Assembly: GCF_003387475.1 (NCBI RefSeq)
Contig: NZ_QUNO01000022.1
Span: 62,001 to 126,000, forward strand
Source: Kutzneria buriramensis
GTDB lineage: Bacteria > Actinomycetota > Actinomycetes > Mycobacteriales > Pseudonocardiaceae
DNA: 64,000 bases
Reading direction: 5' to 3'
Both the position numbers and the translations under genes were made by a program. Under the pieces are notes generated by a model that was given only the letters and a program-made list of their open reading frames with translations, was not told the origin of the DNA and searched no databases. Below are positions 17,362 to 25,675 of the stretch, piece by piece; positions within the stretch are counted from its first letter, which is position 1, and every line of letters begins with the position of its first letter.

Positions 17362-18444
17362 CTACTCGTCGTCATCGTCGTCGTCGGGAGTCGGCGCGAT
17401 GCCGGCCAGCAGGCTGGTCAGCTGGAGCTGAACCAGTTGCAGCGCCGATTCGGCGTCGTCCAAGGAGGTCGACAGCAGCTCGGAGTGCTCGGCGGTCTCG
17501 TCCTTCAGCGCGGTGAACCGCCGGTACAGGGCCTGCTTCTCGGCATCGGTCGCGTTGGCGCCGCGGGCCTCGGCGATGTCCATGGCGAGCTTCTGCAGCT
17601 CGTCCGTGGCCTTGCTGGTGAACGAGGCGATGATCAGCTCGCGCATCTCATCCTGGTCCGGAAGGGGAATGCGCGCCAGCTGCGAGCGCCCACCGAACCG
17701 GGAGACCAGCGTCCGCAGCGCGGCCAAGGTGTCCGCGTGCTGACGATGCACGAAGTACACGCCCCCGGTTGGGCGCACCCGCAGCGCGCCGAGGTCCTCG
17801 ATGTAGTTGCGCAGCAACGAACGCAGCTTGTCCGCGCTGAGGAACACGCACAGCCGCTGGTAGCTCTCGCTGACCTCGTCGAGAAGCTGGCGCACGACGG
17901 TCTGTTCCGCCTCCGGCAGTGTCTTGATCACGCTGTTGTCCGGGGCGACGTTGATCGCGCCCATTCCATCGCCCAGGGAGGCGTTGCTGGTGTCGCGCTC
18001 GAACACCACGTACCCCAGGTGCGTGTCGTAGCTGAGCTGCTCGGCACGCTCGTCGCGGACCTCGCGGACCAGATGCCGCACGACTCGGTCCGGGTCGCGG
18101 CTGACCGGCCTGATGAGCAGCGTCGCGACCTTCTCGGCCGCGCCGCCGCCCTTGCGTAGCCGTCGGCGGGCCTCCGGGCTGGTCGGGTCGTCCAGCGGGT
18201 AGGACTCCGTAGGGCCCTTGCGGCCGGTCACCCGCTCGAAGGCGTCGATGTTGCGCAGGGGAGGGGGTAGGTACCGCAGGTCCAGGTCCAACTCGCGGAA
18301 CCACTGCGTGAGCTTGTCCAGGGTGACCTCGCCGTCGAACACGGAGTAGAGCACCAGGTAGCCCAGCAGCGGAGTCTGCTGGGCCTCCAAGGCCTCGGCG
18401 TAGGACGCGAACTGGTCGGCCTCGGCGCGCTGCTGCGGTGCCAT
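17362..18444 (-). CDS. Unknown protein of the MoxR-VWA cassette
   Basis: A 360-aa soluble protein; ATG 18444 is preceded by ggagg at a 6-nt spacing. It is an alpha/beta protein with DGEVTLDKLTQWFRELDLDLRYLPPPLRNIDAFERVTGR near the start. KLRSLLRNYIEDLGALRVRPTGGVYFVHRQ lies in the middle. A helical C-terminus ends in a run of Asp residues. I recall similar actinobacterial proteins of unknown function next to MoxR/VWA pairs, but cannot name the family. A palindromic operator at 18456-18479 sits 12 nt upstream of the start, so this gene is probably separately regulated. Confidence 0.65.
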   Translation of the reverse strand: MAPQQRAEADQFASYAEALEAQQTPLLGYLVLYSVFDGEVTLDKLTQWFRELDLDLRYLPPPLRNIDAFERVTGRKGPTESYPLDDPTSPEARRRLRKGGGAAEKVATLLIRPVSRDPDRVVRHLVREVRDERAEQLSYDTHLGYVVFERDTSNASLGDGMGAINVAPDNSVIKTLPEAEQTVVRQLLDEVSESYQRLCVFLSADKLRSLLRNYIEDLGALRVRPTGGVYFVHRQHADTLAALRTLVSRFGGRSQLARIPLPDQDEMRELIIASFTSKATDELQKLAMDIAEARGANATDAEKQALYRRFTALKDETAEHSELLSTSLDDAESALQLVQLQLTSLLAGIAPTPDDDDDDE

Positions 18445-18455
18445 GATCGCCCTCC

Positions 18456-18479
18456 GTAGGAAAACGCACGTTTTACTAC
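18456..18479. promoter_or_regulatory. Palindromic operator, copy A
   Basis: A 24-bp dyad with flanks gtag and ctac around aaaacgcacgtttt, 12 nt upstream of the start of the gene at 17362-18444. A copy with only two differences lies at 22500-22523, so the two are probably bound by the same repressor. Confidence 0.6.
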
Positions 18480-18561
18480 CATATCGGAATCGGAGTCGTT
18501 GGTGAGTTGATGCCGTGTGAGCTGCGGTGACGCGTCAGTTGGGGGAGGAGGTGGTGCGCCG

Positions 18562-19002
18562 TCAGGACCGGCGATCGTCGAACCGCGGGACGCCCCCGAG
18601 GATCGCGATGACCTCTGCGGTCATCGCGGGGACGTCGAGGGCGGTGAGCACCTCGAAGCCGCCGAGTTCGGCGTTCACCAGAGTGGCGATCGTCGCGACG
18701 ACGTCGGCGGGGGCCTGGCCGTACAGCACGGACTCGATGGGCAGCCCGAGGGCGGCGAGAGCCTTGTGCGCGCGAGGGCAGTGGGTGCGCACCACCAGCG
18801 CCCACGCCCGCTCCGGCACGTCGACGGCGGACAAGGTCAGCGCCGCGACCACGGCCTCGGTCGAGGCGGCCGGCGAGGCGATGTGGTCCCAGTCTGGCCA
18901 GAACTCGACGCGCGGTCGCTGCCTGGTCTGCGGCAGAACCTCGCCGGCCTCCGCCTTGAGGCGGGTGAACAGCTCCTCGGTGGGCCTGACGAACGCGGTC
19001 AC
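18562..19002 (-). CDS. Small unknown protein of the MoxR-VWA cassette
   Basis: A 146-aa protein with GTG start at 19002 and an aaaggtg site about 6 nt upstream. It contains VEFWPDWDHIASPAASTEAVVAALTLSAVDVPERAWALVVRTHC and a helical second half. No motif or family recognised. It follows the VWA gene with a 31-nt gap and is likely co-transcribed with it. Confidence 0.55.
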   Translation of the reverse strand: MTAFVRPTEELFTRLKAEAGEVLPQTRQRPRVEFWPDWDHIASPAASTEAVVAALTLSAVDVPERAWALVVRTHCPRAHKALAALGLPIESVLYGQAPADVVATIATLVNAELGGFEVLTALDVPAMTAEVIAILGGVPRFDDRRS

Positions 19003-19033
19003 GACGGCACCTTTCGGACTCGGATGCTGCGGG

Positions 19034-20662
19034 TCAGAGCAAGCGGAACAGGTCCGCGACGGGATCGGGGTCGGCCAGGTCGTTGATGTCGCGGAGGTTG
19101 TCGCACAAGGTGGTGAGCACGTCGTCAGGTTGCGGGGGACCGGGGGCGATCCGGACGCCGAAGAGCCGGAAGTCCAGCAGGCGCTTGGCGTCCAGCCAGT
19201 CGCGCATCCAGGCTTCGGAGATCTCGGCCAACCCGTCGGTGATCAGCACGATGTCGCCGTGCGCGCGGCCGTGTTGGGTGTGCTCGGTGGCCAACATCTC
19301 CACACCCAGCCCCAGCGGCGCCTCGAAATCCGTGCCGCCGTTGAAAAAGGTCTCGGCGAACTCCAGGACGGCGTCGATGTCCAGGGCCTGGCGGGCAGGG
19401 AAGTGGAACGCCTGCACCTCGTGCTTGCTGGAGAACAGGATCCCGACGAAGTCCCGCTTGCGGGCGCGGGCCTGATCCAGCAGCGCCAAGGCGGCCGCCT
19501 TGGCCCACGCCTCGCGGGTGCTGGTGCGGCCGTCAGTGGTGGTGTGGCTCGCGCCCATCGTGCCGGAGCAGTCCACGCAGGCGATGATCGCGCCGCGGCC
19601 GGCTTTCTCCTCGCCCTTGGTGTCGAAGACCAGCAGCCGTCGCTCGGCGTACCGTGCGGCGAAGGCCGCCCGCAGCGCCGGCACCCCGAGGTTGGCGATC
19701 TCCGACGGGATCACGAGTCCCAGGTCGTCCCCAAGCGTGACGCCGATCAGCTCTCCCGGCGCGTGCTCGACGGCCCGTGCTCGTTCGCCTTCGGCCATCA
19801 CCCGGAATCGGCCGACCAGGTCAACGAACCTCGCCATCCTGTTGGTGCGCAGCCGGCTGGCGAGCTCGGCTCGCTGCTCGAAACTCATCCGCTCCAGCTG
19901 GCCTGGGTTCACACCCCAGGCGGCCATCAGCGCGGCCTCCTGACGGGCCTGCTCGGCCGCCGTGGCCATGGCCTGACGCATCTCGCTTCGAACCGCGGCA
20001 GCGTGGCCGGCCAGCGCGGCGTCGGCGCCCGCGCCGGCGGCGGCGGCCTGGTGCTCGGCCTGCTCGGCGCCGGCGATGGCGCTCTCCACCGACTCCGCAG
20101 CCTCAGGCGCGACGTCGCCGTCGGCGTCCGCGGCCTGCTCGGCGCCGTTGAGCTCGTCGCTGACCTGCTGCGCGGCCAGGGCGAGCTGCTGCTGGGCGCG
20201 TTCGGCCTGCTCGGCCTGGTCGCGGGCGTCCTCGGTGCGATCGAGCAACGATCGGAGGGTGTCGGCCTGGGCGAGCACGGCCATCGCCGACGCGTACTGG
20301 TCGCCGACCGTCTCACGGCGCAAGTCGTCGAACTCGGGGCTGTCCAGCATCGAGGCGATGATCTGCCGGTTGGGCAGACGGGAGGTCAGCATCTCGTTCT
20401 CGCCGCGCACCTGCGGATCGACCTTGTAGGCGGCAGCGAACAGGTCCCGCAGAAGGTCACTCGTGTGGTCGTGGGTCTCGGCGAGTTCGTCAGCCAGGTC
20501 CCGTAGCGCGCCGGACTGCTCGAGCGTGTCGCGCCACATCATCTCGTCGAACCGGTCCGCGGCCACCGCGGCCGCGTGCCGTGCCGCCGGCGCCGAGACG
20601 GCCTGCGTCAGCCACCGGCCGGCTCGGCGGGCGAGGTCAGCGAGCTTGGTCAACGCGCCCAC
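19034..20662 (-). CDS. VWA-domain protein with helical N-terminus, partner of the MoxR ATPase
   Basis: A 542-aa protein with GTG start 20662 behind gggaggtg. The first 310 residues are helical and Ala/Glu-rich. The C-terminal von Willebrand A domain has the MIDAS elements CVDCSGTMGAS (DxSxS-like), a Thr/Asp-containing loop (FFNGGTDFEAPL) and IVLITDGLAEIS. This matches the ViaA type of MoxR partner, in which the VWA protein works with an adjacent AAA+ ATPase in metal-dependent chaperone-like complexes. The ATPase gene lies 21 nt upstream. The family's targets vary, so the substrate here is unknown. Confidence 0.85.
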   Translation of the reverse strand: MGALTKLADLARRAGRWLTQAVSAPAARHAAAVAADRFDEMMWRDTLEQSGALRDLADELAETHDHTSDLLRDLFAAAYKVDPQVRGENEMLTSRLPNRQIIASMLDSPEFDDLRRETVGDQYASAMAVLAQADTLRSLLDRTEDARDQAEQAERAQQQLALAAQQVSDELNGAEQAADADGDVAPEAAESVESAIAGAEQAEHQAAAAGAGADAALAGHAAAVRSEMRQAMATAAEQARQEAALMAAWGVNPGQLERMSFEQRAELASRLRTNRMARFVDLVGRFRVMAEGERARAVEHAPGELIGVTLGDDLGLVIPSEIANLGVPALRAAFAARYAERRLLVFDTKGEEKAGRGAIIACVDCSGTMGASHTTTDGRTSTREAWAKAAALALLDQARARKRDFVGILFSSKHEVQAFHFPARQALDIDAVLEFAETFFNGGTDFEAPLGLGVEMLATEHTQHGRAHGDIVLITDGLAEISEAWMRDWLDAKRLLDFRLFGVRIAPGPPQPDDVLTTLCDNLRDINDLADPDPVADLFRLL

Positions 20663-20683
20663 GGCGACACCTCCCGGTCGTGA

Positions 20684-21919
20684 TCAATCCTGGTCGAGCG
20701 TTTGGCGGACCACGGCGGGGTCGATGCGCAGGGCCTCGATCAACACGCGGGCCGTCACCGCGCGCAGCTGGGCGAGAACGCGGTCGACGGACTGGGTGGA
20801 GCGGCCGTCGGCCAGGGCCTTCTTCTGCATCGCCTCCAGCTTCCTGCGGGCGGTGCTCAGCTTCTTGTTGGCCTCCTTCGTTCCCCACTCCGACAACTTC
20901 TCGTGGGACTCGCCGGCCTTGGCATCCAGCTCACGTTCGATCTGGGCGATGGCGTCACCCAGATCGAGCGCGGCGCGGGCGTCCGGGTTGATCAGGGACA
21001 GGACCTCGCGCTCCACGGTGGGCCGTTGGGCGGGGGAGTCCCAGAGCACGTGGGTGAGGACCTCGAGGTCGGTGTCGGTGACCTCCGCCCTGCCGTCGAG
21101 GTATGCGCTGGCCTGCAGCAGCCTGATGGCCTGCTTCCACCGGCGGTCGGAGGTGATCAACTCGGCGCGGCGCAGCGCCCGACGAAGGTCGCAGATCGCG
21201 TTGATGACGCCGTCGGGCACCTGCACGGCCGGCACCGTCACCCGCACCGCGTGCAGCAGATCAGCCAGATCGACGGTGGTGGGTTCGGACTTCGTCGGCG
21301 TCTGCACCGCCGAGCGCACCAAGGCGGCGAAGTTGGTGGGGTCAACGAGATAACCGACCTCGATCCGCACCAGCAAACGGTCGTAGATCGCCGCCAGTTC
21401 GTCGTCGGCGGGCAGCTCGTTGGACGCGGTGATCGCACTGACCAGCGGGCATTCGAGCGGGGAACCGCCGGCCTCGGGGTGGTACAGCCTTTCGTTGAGC
21501 CACGCCAACATCTCGTTCAGAGAGGCCGACGAGCACTTGAAGATCTCGTCCACGAACGCGATCTCGCACTGGGTCGCTCGGCCTTCGAACAACTGCCGGT
21601 ACTCCCCGTCGCGGGTGAGTGCGCCGACGTCGACCGGCCCGAAGATCCGCTTGGGATCGGTGAACTTGCTCAACAGCACTTCCCAGTACCGGGCGCCGGT
21701 GAACCGACTCGTCAACTCCCGGGCCAGCTGGGACTTGGCCGTGCCGGGCGGGCCGAGGACCAGCGCGTGCTGGCCGGCCAACACGGCGAGCAGCAGTGTC
21801 CGGACCACCTCCTGACGCTCCAGGAAGCTCGCGGTCAGCTCCTCGACGATCTGCCGCAGCCGGCCGGCCGTCATGTCGGGATCGGCCACCGGCAGGTGGT
21901 CCGTCTCCGTGGTGGTCAT
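20684..21919 (-). CDS. MoxR/RavA-type AAA+ ATPase
   Basis: A 411-aa AAA+ protein. ATG 21919 is 6 nt from a ggagg site; ATG 21925 would be too close. Walker A is GPPGTAKS (residues 56-63), Walker B IAFVDEIFK, and sensor 1 region AITASNELP. A lid domain then precedes a coiled C-terminus (EKLSEWGTKEANKKLSTARRKLEAM). MoxR ATPases remodel protein partners together with a VWA protein, here the next gene. A perfect palindrome (21933-21950) directly upstream suggests the whole minus-strand operon is repressed by a DNA-binding protein, plausibly the divergent gene at 22012. Confidence 0.88.
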   Translation of the reverse strand: MTTTETDHLPVADPDMTAGRLRQIVEELTASFLERQEVVRTLLLAVLAGQHALVLGPPGTAKSQLARELTSRFTGARYWEVLLSKFTDPKRIFGPVDVGALTRDGEYRQLFEGRATQCEIAFVDEIFKCSSASLNEMLAWLNERLYHPEAGGSPLECPLVSAITASNELPADDELAAIYDRLLVRIEVGYLVDPTNFAALVRSAVQTPTKSEPTTVDLADLLHAVRVTVPAVQVPDGVINAICDLRRALRRAELITSDRRWKQAIRLLQASAYLDGRAEVTDTDLEVLTHVLWDSPAQRPTVEREVLSLINPDARAALDLGDAIAQIERELDAKAGESHEKLSEWGTKEANKKLSTARRKLEAMQKKALADGRSTQSVDRVLAQLRAVTARVLIEALRIDPAVVRQTLDQD

Positions 21920-21932
21920 CGCCATCCTCCAC

Positions 21933-21989
21933 AAAGTGGATATCCACTTTTCTGGCATGACGGTAGCAGCTGCGGTTGCAAAGTGGATA
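21933..21989. promoter_or_regulatory. Divergent operator with perfect 18-bp palindrome and second half-site
   Basis: aaagtggatatccacttt (21933-21950) is a perfect palindrome. caaagtggata recurs as a direct repeat at 21979-21989. The site lies between the MoxR operon (start 21919, minus) and a small divergent gene (start 22012, plus), so it could control both. Confidence 0.7.
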
Positions 21990-22011
21990 GCCAATTAGCC
22001 AGGATGGGGGC

Positions 22012-22266
22012 ATGTCCGGTGATCAGCGTCGGCAGCACGCCCGGTTGTTCCGGCCGGACCCTGAGGAGTTCGCCCCCGCGCGTGCTGTGCTCGACGCCCG
22101 CGGCTTGGTGCTCAGCGACTACTTGCGGGCGACGCTGGTGTGGCTCGCCGCGAACCCGGACGAGGCGCTGGCCACGTTGGCCGCGCACTGGCCGGTGCCG
22201 CGAAGGCTGGGGCGCCCGCCGCGTGAGGTGGACGATCCAGGGCCGGCGGAGCAGCGGGTCGACTAG
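22012..22266 (+). CDS. Small putative DNA-binding protein, divergent to the MoxR operon
   Basis: An 84-aa protein starting at ATG 22012. A short strand (ARLFRPDPEEFAPARAVL) is followed by two helices (RGLVLSDYLRATLVWLAANPDEALATLAAHW) and a polar tail, which resembles a compact ribbon-helix-helix or similar repressor. Its position across a palindromic operator from the MoxR operon suggests autoregulation and control of that operon. The fold is guessed from the pattern only. Confidence 0.5.
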   Translation: MSGDQRRQHARLFRPDPEEFAPARAVLDARGLVLSDYLRATLVWLAANPDEALATLAAHWPVPRRLGRPPREVDDPGPAEQRVD

Positions 22267-22499
22267 GAGGTCCTTCTCGGCGCAACCGCTCGGGGGAGTC
22301 TCGGCACTGCCGCCAGGGCGGAACAACCAGGGCCGTCCTCCAGGGTTGGACACGGACCCGAGGGAGAACCTGGGGGGCCGCCGGCGACGCGAGCACCCCT
22401 ACGTCACGACGTCGACGAGGAACACCGCCGACGGCACCGGGCACTGTAGACGTTGCGTGCTCGAGCTGGTGAGCGCGGCGCTGCCAGGCGAGCCAATGC

Positions 22500-22523
22500 G
22501 TAGCAAAACGCGCGTTTTACTAC
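22500..22523. promoter_or_regulatory. Palindromic operator, copy B
   Basis: gtag and ctac flank aaaacgcgcgtttt; the dyad has one mismatch and matches copy A at 18456-18479 at 22 of 24 positions. It lies about 130 nt upstream of the ImuA-like gene. The remainder of the gene-free stretch 22267-22653 shows no convincing gene. Confidence 0.6.
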
Positions 22524-22653
22524 TGGCAGAGGTGTCGAAGCTCCTCTCTCACTGATAGCCTCATCTCGAAACTGTGTTCGATTTCGAGGTTGCGGTCGAC
22601 ACCCCATCGACCCGTGACCAGACCGCCGGCACGTCACGGGGGAGGAGCCGCAC

Positions 22654-23373
22654 ATGTCAGAAGCCGCCCTCGCTGATGTGCTGACTCGGGCCTCCGACGT
22701 TGTCCAGAGCGCGACCGAACTCGCCGAACGGGCGAGCGACCTCGCTGCCCGCCCGGTGCTTCCCGTCGTACCCAGCCTGTCCGGTGTTCTGCCCGACGCC
22801 GGCCTGCGCAAGGGCAGCACCATCTCCGTCACCGGCTCGACCTCGCTGCTGCTGGCACTGATCGCCGAAGTTACCCAGCGAGGCTCCTGGGCAGCCGTGG
22901 TCGGCGTGCCGGATCTCGGCTTGGTCGCCGCCGACGAGCTCGGCGTGGTCACGCACCGGGTCGCGATGATCCCTTGCGTGCCGCACGAGACGGCCGGCGA
23001 CGTCATCGCCGCACTGCTTGACGGCTTCGACATCGTCGCCGTCGCCGCCGAGCAGGCCCTGCCCCGTGGTCAACGGGGCCTCACGCTGGCCCGCCGACTC
23101 ACAGCGCGAGCCCGAAGCCGCGCTGCGGTGCTGCTGACGATCGGAGCCTGGCCCGTCGCGGACCTGACCCTCCAGTGCGCCGAGCTTCGATGGGAGGGCC
23201 TCGCTGCCGGCACGGGATACCTGCGCACCCAGGACGCGCTCGTGACCGTCCGCGGCCGCGGCACCGCGGCCCGACCCAAGACCGTGCCGGTGCGGCTTCG
23301 CGGCACCAACGGCCCCGCACTCCGCGACGACGCGCCCGGCTCCATGGCGACGGTGCACCGACTCAGAGCCTGA
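22654..23373 (+). CDS. ImuA-like RecA-fold protein
   Basis: A 239-aa protein; ATG 22654 follows gggggagga. It contains KGSTISVTGSTSLLLALIAEVTQRGSWAAVVGVPDLGLVAADELGV and VIAALLDGFDIVAVAAEQAL. This corresponds closely to my memory of actinobacterial ImuA-type proteins, which are degenerate RecA relatives encoded before the Y-family polymerase ImuB in a mutagenic repair cassette. The P-loop is degenerate here (TGSTSLLL). No imuB or dnaE2 follows; the next gene is convergent. A role in DNA damage tolerance is therefore only inferred, perhaps with a partner elsewhere. Confidence 0.65.
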   Translation: MSEAALADVLTRASDVVQSATELAERASDLAARPVLPVVPSLSGVLPDAGLRKGSTISVTGSTSLLLALIAEVTQRGSWAAVVGVPDLGLVAADELGVVTHRVAMIPCVPHETAGDVIAALLDGFDIVAVAAEQALPRGQRGLTLARRLTARARSRAAVLLTIGAWPVADLTLQCAELRWEGLAAGTGYLRTQDALVTVRGRGTAARPKTVPVRLRGTNGPALRDDAPGSMATVHRLRA

Positions 23374-23409
23374 ACTGTCCTCGCGTGACAAACGGAATGC
23401 GCTCCGAGA

Positions 23410-23868
23410 TCACGCGTCGGGAACGTCGGTGCCGCTCAGCTTCCGCAACGCCGTGTTGAGCTCCTCGGACAGCCTCAACGCCCGCTCCAAGCCTTCGATC
23501 TTTCTGTTCGCCGCCTCCAAGTCAGAGGTGGTGGCGTTCAATTCGGACCGCAGCCGTTGGAGTTCAGCCGCGACCCGGACCGGGTCGTAGTCCACCAGCA
23601 GTTGCCGAACCTGGGGCGCGGTCTCCTGCAGGGCTGTGACGAGCTCGTCGAACCGGCCCAGCACCGCGGGGACGGCTCCGCCCTCGATCGGCTGCACCCT
23701 GCGGCGAGCCTGGTCGCGGTTGTACTTGGCTCGATGCGCCGAACTGCAGAATTTCGGCGTGGGGCCACCGCCGGAAGGCGCCGTCAGGGCTACCCCGCAC
23801 TGCAGGCATTCCAGCCCGCCGGCCGAGTCGGCCGGCAAGTCGGGCTCAGGTCCTTCGGACTGCGGCAC
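23410..23868 (-). CDS. Zinc-finger/coiled-coil protein, cut off from its ribosome-binding site by the transposon
   Basis: A 152-aa protein read from GTG 23868. Residues about 17-45 hold CLQCG...FCSSAHRAKYNRDQ, a zinc-finger-like cluster. A coiled coil follows (VAAELQRLRSELNATTSDLEAANRKIEGLERAL). It is a shorter relative of the protein at 50977-52125. The start codon is only a few bases from the target duplication (23870-23874). Rejoining the two flanks of the transposon places a gagg site (complement of 31584-31587) about 6 nt before this GTG, whereas the present upstream sequence has none. The gene is probably silenced or poorly translated. Confidence 0.6.
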   Translation of the reverse strand: MPQSEGPEPDLPADSAGGLECLQCGVALTAPSGGGPTPKFCSSAHRAKYNRDQARRRVQPIEGGAVPAVLGRFDELVTALQETAPQVRQLLVDYDPVRVAAELQRLRSELNATTSDLEAANRKIEGLERALRLSEELNTALRKLSGTDVPDA

Positions 23869-23874
23869 GGACCA

Positions 23875-23970
23875 TGTCGATGTCCGAAGTCGCGTGCACG
23901 GCTGACGTGGGCTTTTGCCTTGCCGTGCAGAGGACTTCGGGTCTGCGCGCTGTACTGAAGTCGTCTGCAC
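23875..23970. repeat. Left transposon end with three transposase-binding repeats
   Basis: Related 17-mers occur at 23883-23899 (tccgaagtcgcgtgcac), inverted at 23925-23941, and at 23954-23970 (actgaagtcgtctgcac). The shared core is gaagtc, three or four variable bases, then tgcac. This matches the pattern of the 19-bp TniA-binding repeats known at Tn402 ends. Confidence 0.85.
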
Positions 23971-24016
23971 TACGGTCACCCTCGGCCATGATCGTCTGCG
24001 TGACGGGGGTGCCCAG

Positions 24017-25675
24017 GTGGTCGAGAGTCCGGTGGTCGAACGCGGTGTGCTGACCGCACCCGGCCCGGTCTGGGACGCCGCGTCCCGACGGGCCGAAGTG
24101 ATTAGTGCGCTCGCGGAGAAGCCGACGGTGGGCCTGGCGGCCGCCGACCACGCCGCCGCCGAACTGGGCATATCCCGCCGCCAGGTCTACCTGCTGGTCG
24201 GCCGCTGGCGGGCCGGCGAGGGCGTGGTGTCCGACCTGCTGCCCGCCCAGTCCAGCGGCGGCCGCGGCGCCGGCCGACTCCCGGACGAGGTCGAGGCGGT
24301 CGTGCGGGAGGTGCTGCGCACCCGGTACCTGACCCGGCAGCGCCGCTCGGTCGCGGCGGTGTGCCGGGAGATCACCCGGCAGTGCCGGGCGCTGGGCCTG
24401 CCGGCACCCTCTCGTGGGACGGTGCTGCGGCGGATCGCGCAGCTGGACCCGGTGAGGACGGTCTCGACGCGCGAGGGCCAGGACGCGGCCCGGTCGCGGC
24501 GCTCGGCCGGCGGTGTCCCGCCGGAGATCACCGGGCCGTTGCAGCAGGTGCAGATCGACCACACGCCGGTGGACGTGATCGTGGTCGACGAGCGGCACCG
24601 GCTGCCGATCGGCCGCCCGTACGTCACCGCGGCCATTGATGTGGCCAGCCGCTGCGTGGTCGGCCTGGTGGTCACGTTGGAGGCGCCGTCGGCGACCTCG
24701 GTCGGGTTGTGCCTGGCGCACATGGTCACCGACAAGCGGGCCTGGCTGGAACGGCTCGGCGCGGCCGCGGTGTGGCCGATGTCGGGCAAACCCGGCCAGC
24801 TGTACGTGGACAACGCCGCCGAGTTCCACAGCGAGGCCCTGCGCCGGGGCTGCGACCAGCACGGCATCACGCTGGCCTACCGGCCGCCGGGCCAGCCGCA
24901 CTTCGGCGGGATCGTGGAGCGGCTGATCGGCACGATGATGCAGATGGTGCACGACGAGCTGCCCGGCACCACCTTCTCCACCACCGCCGACCGCGGCCGG
25001 TACGACAGCGACGGCCAGGCGGTGCTGACGGTGGCCGAGCTCGAGCGCTGGCTGGCGCTGGCGGTCGCCTGCTACCACGGCACGGTGCACGAGACGCTGG
25101 GCCGCACCCCGGCCGGCGCCTGGACGGACCTGGTGGCCGAGCACGGGACGCCGGTGACGGTGGCCAACCAGACGGCGTTCCTGGTCGACTTCCTGCCGGT
25201 GATCCGCCGGACGCTGTCCCGGTCGGGGTTCCAGATCGACCACGTGCAGTACTACTGCGACGCGCTCAAGCCGTGGATCGCCCGCCGCGAGCAGCTCGGG
25301 AAGTTCGTGCTGCGCCGCGACCCGCGCGACATCTCCCGGATCTGGGCGCTGGACCCGGACGACAACGCCTACCTGGCGGTGCCGTACCGGACGCTGGCGC
25401 GGCCGCCGATCACGGTGTGGGAGCAGCAGGCCGCGCTGGCCCGGCTGCGCGAGCAGGGCCGGGCCGAGGTCGACGAGCAGGCCCTGTTCGCGATGGTCGC
25501 GGCGATGCGGCAGATCACCGACACCGCCACGGCGACCACCCGCAAGGCCCGCCGCGACCACGAACGCCGCGCGAACGCGACGCCGGCCCCCGGACCAGCG
25601 GCGCCGCCGCCGATGCCGCCGGCGGACGACGCCGGCGCGGTGGTCGCGCCGTTCGAGGTGATCGAACAGTGGTGA
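24017..25675 (+). CDS. tniA: TniA transposase (DD35E)
   Basis: A 552-aa transposase. GTG 24017 was chosen because an earlier ATG (23915) would run through the transposase-binding repeats, and a ggggg site precedes the GTG by 7 nt. The N-terminal helix-turn-helix region (AAAELGISRRQVYLLVGRWRAG) is followed by an integrase core. The catalytic triad appears as D181 (QIDHT), D265 (LYVDNAAEF) and E301 (GGIVERL), with 35 residues between the second Asp and the Glu. The C-terminal Mu-type beta-barrel region precedes an Ala/Pro-rich tail. It cuts and joins transposon ends together with TniB and TniQ. Confidence 0.93.
   Translation: MVESPVVERGVLTAPGPVWDAASRRAEVISALAEKPTVGLAAADHAAAELGISRRQVYLLVGRWRAGEGVVSDLLPAQSSGGRGAGRLPDEVEAVVREVLRTRYLTRQRRSVAAVCREITRQCRALGLPAPSRGTVLRRIAQLDPVRTVSTREGQDAARSRRSAGGVPPEITGPLQQVQIDHTPVDVIVVDERHRLPIGRPYVTAAIDVASRCVVGLVVTLEAPSATSVGLCLAHMVTDKRAWLERLGAAAVWPMSGKPGQLYVDNAAEFHSEALRRGCDQHGITLAYRPPGQPHFGGIVERLIGTMMQMVHDELPGTTFSTTADRGRYDSDGQAVLTVAELERWLALAVACYHGTVHETLGRTPAGAWTDLVAEHGTPVTVANQTAFLVDFLPVIRRTLSRSGFQIDHVQYYCDALKPWIARREQLGKFVLRRDPRDISRIWALDPDDNAYLAVPYRTLARPPITVWEQQAALARLREQGRAEVDEQALFAMVAAMRQITDTATATTRKARRDHERRANATPAPGPAAPPPMPPADDAGAVVAPFEVIEQW

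Noticed and set aside
23846..25561. Minus-strand frame opposite tniA
   Set aside because: It crosses the transposon end and has no motifs; tniA carries the full catalytic triad.
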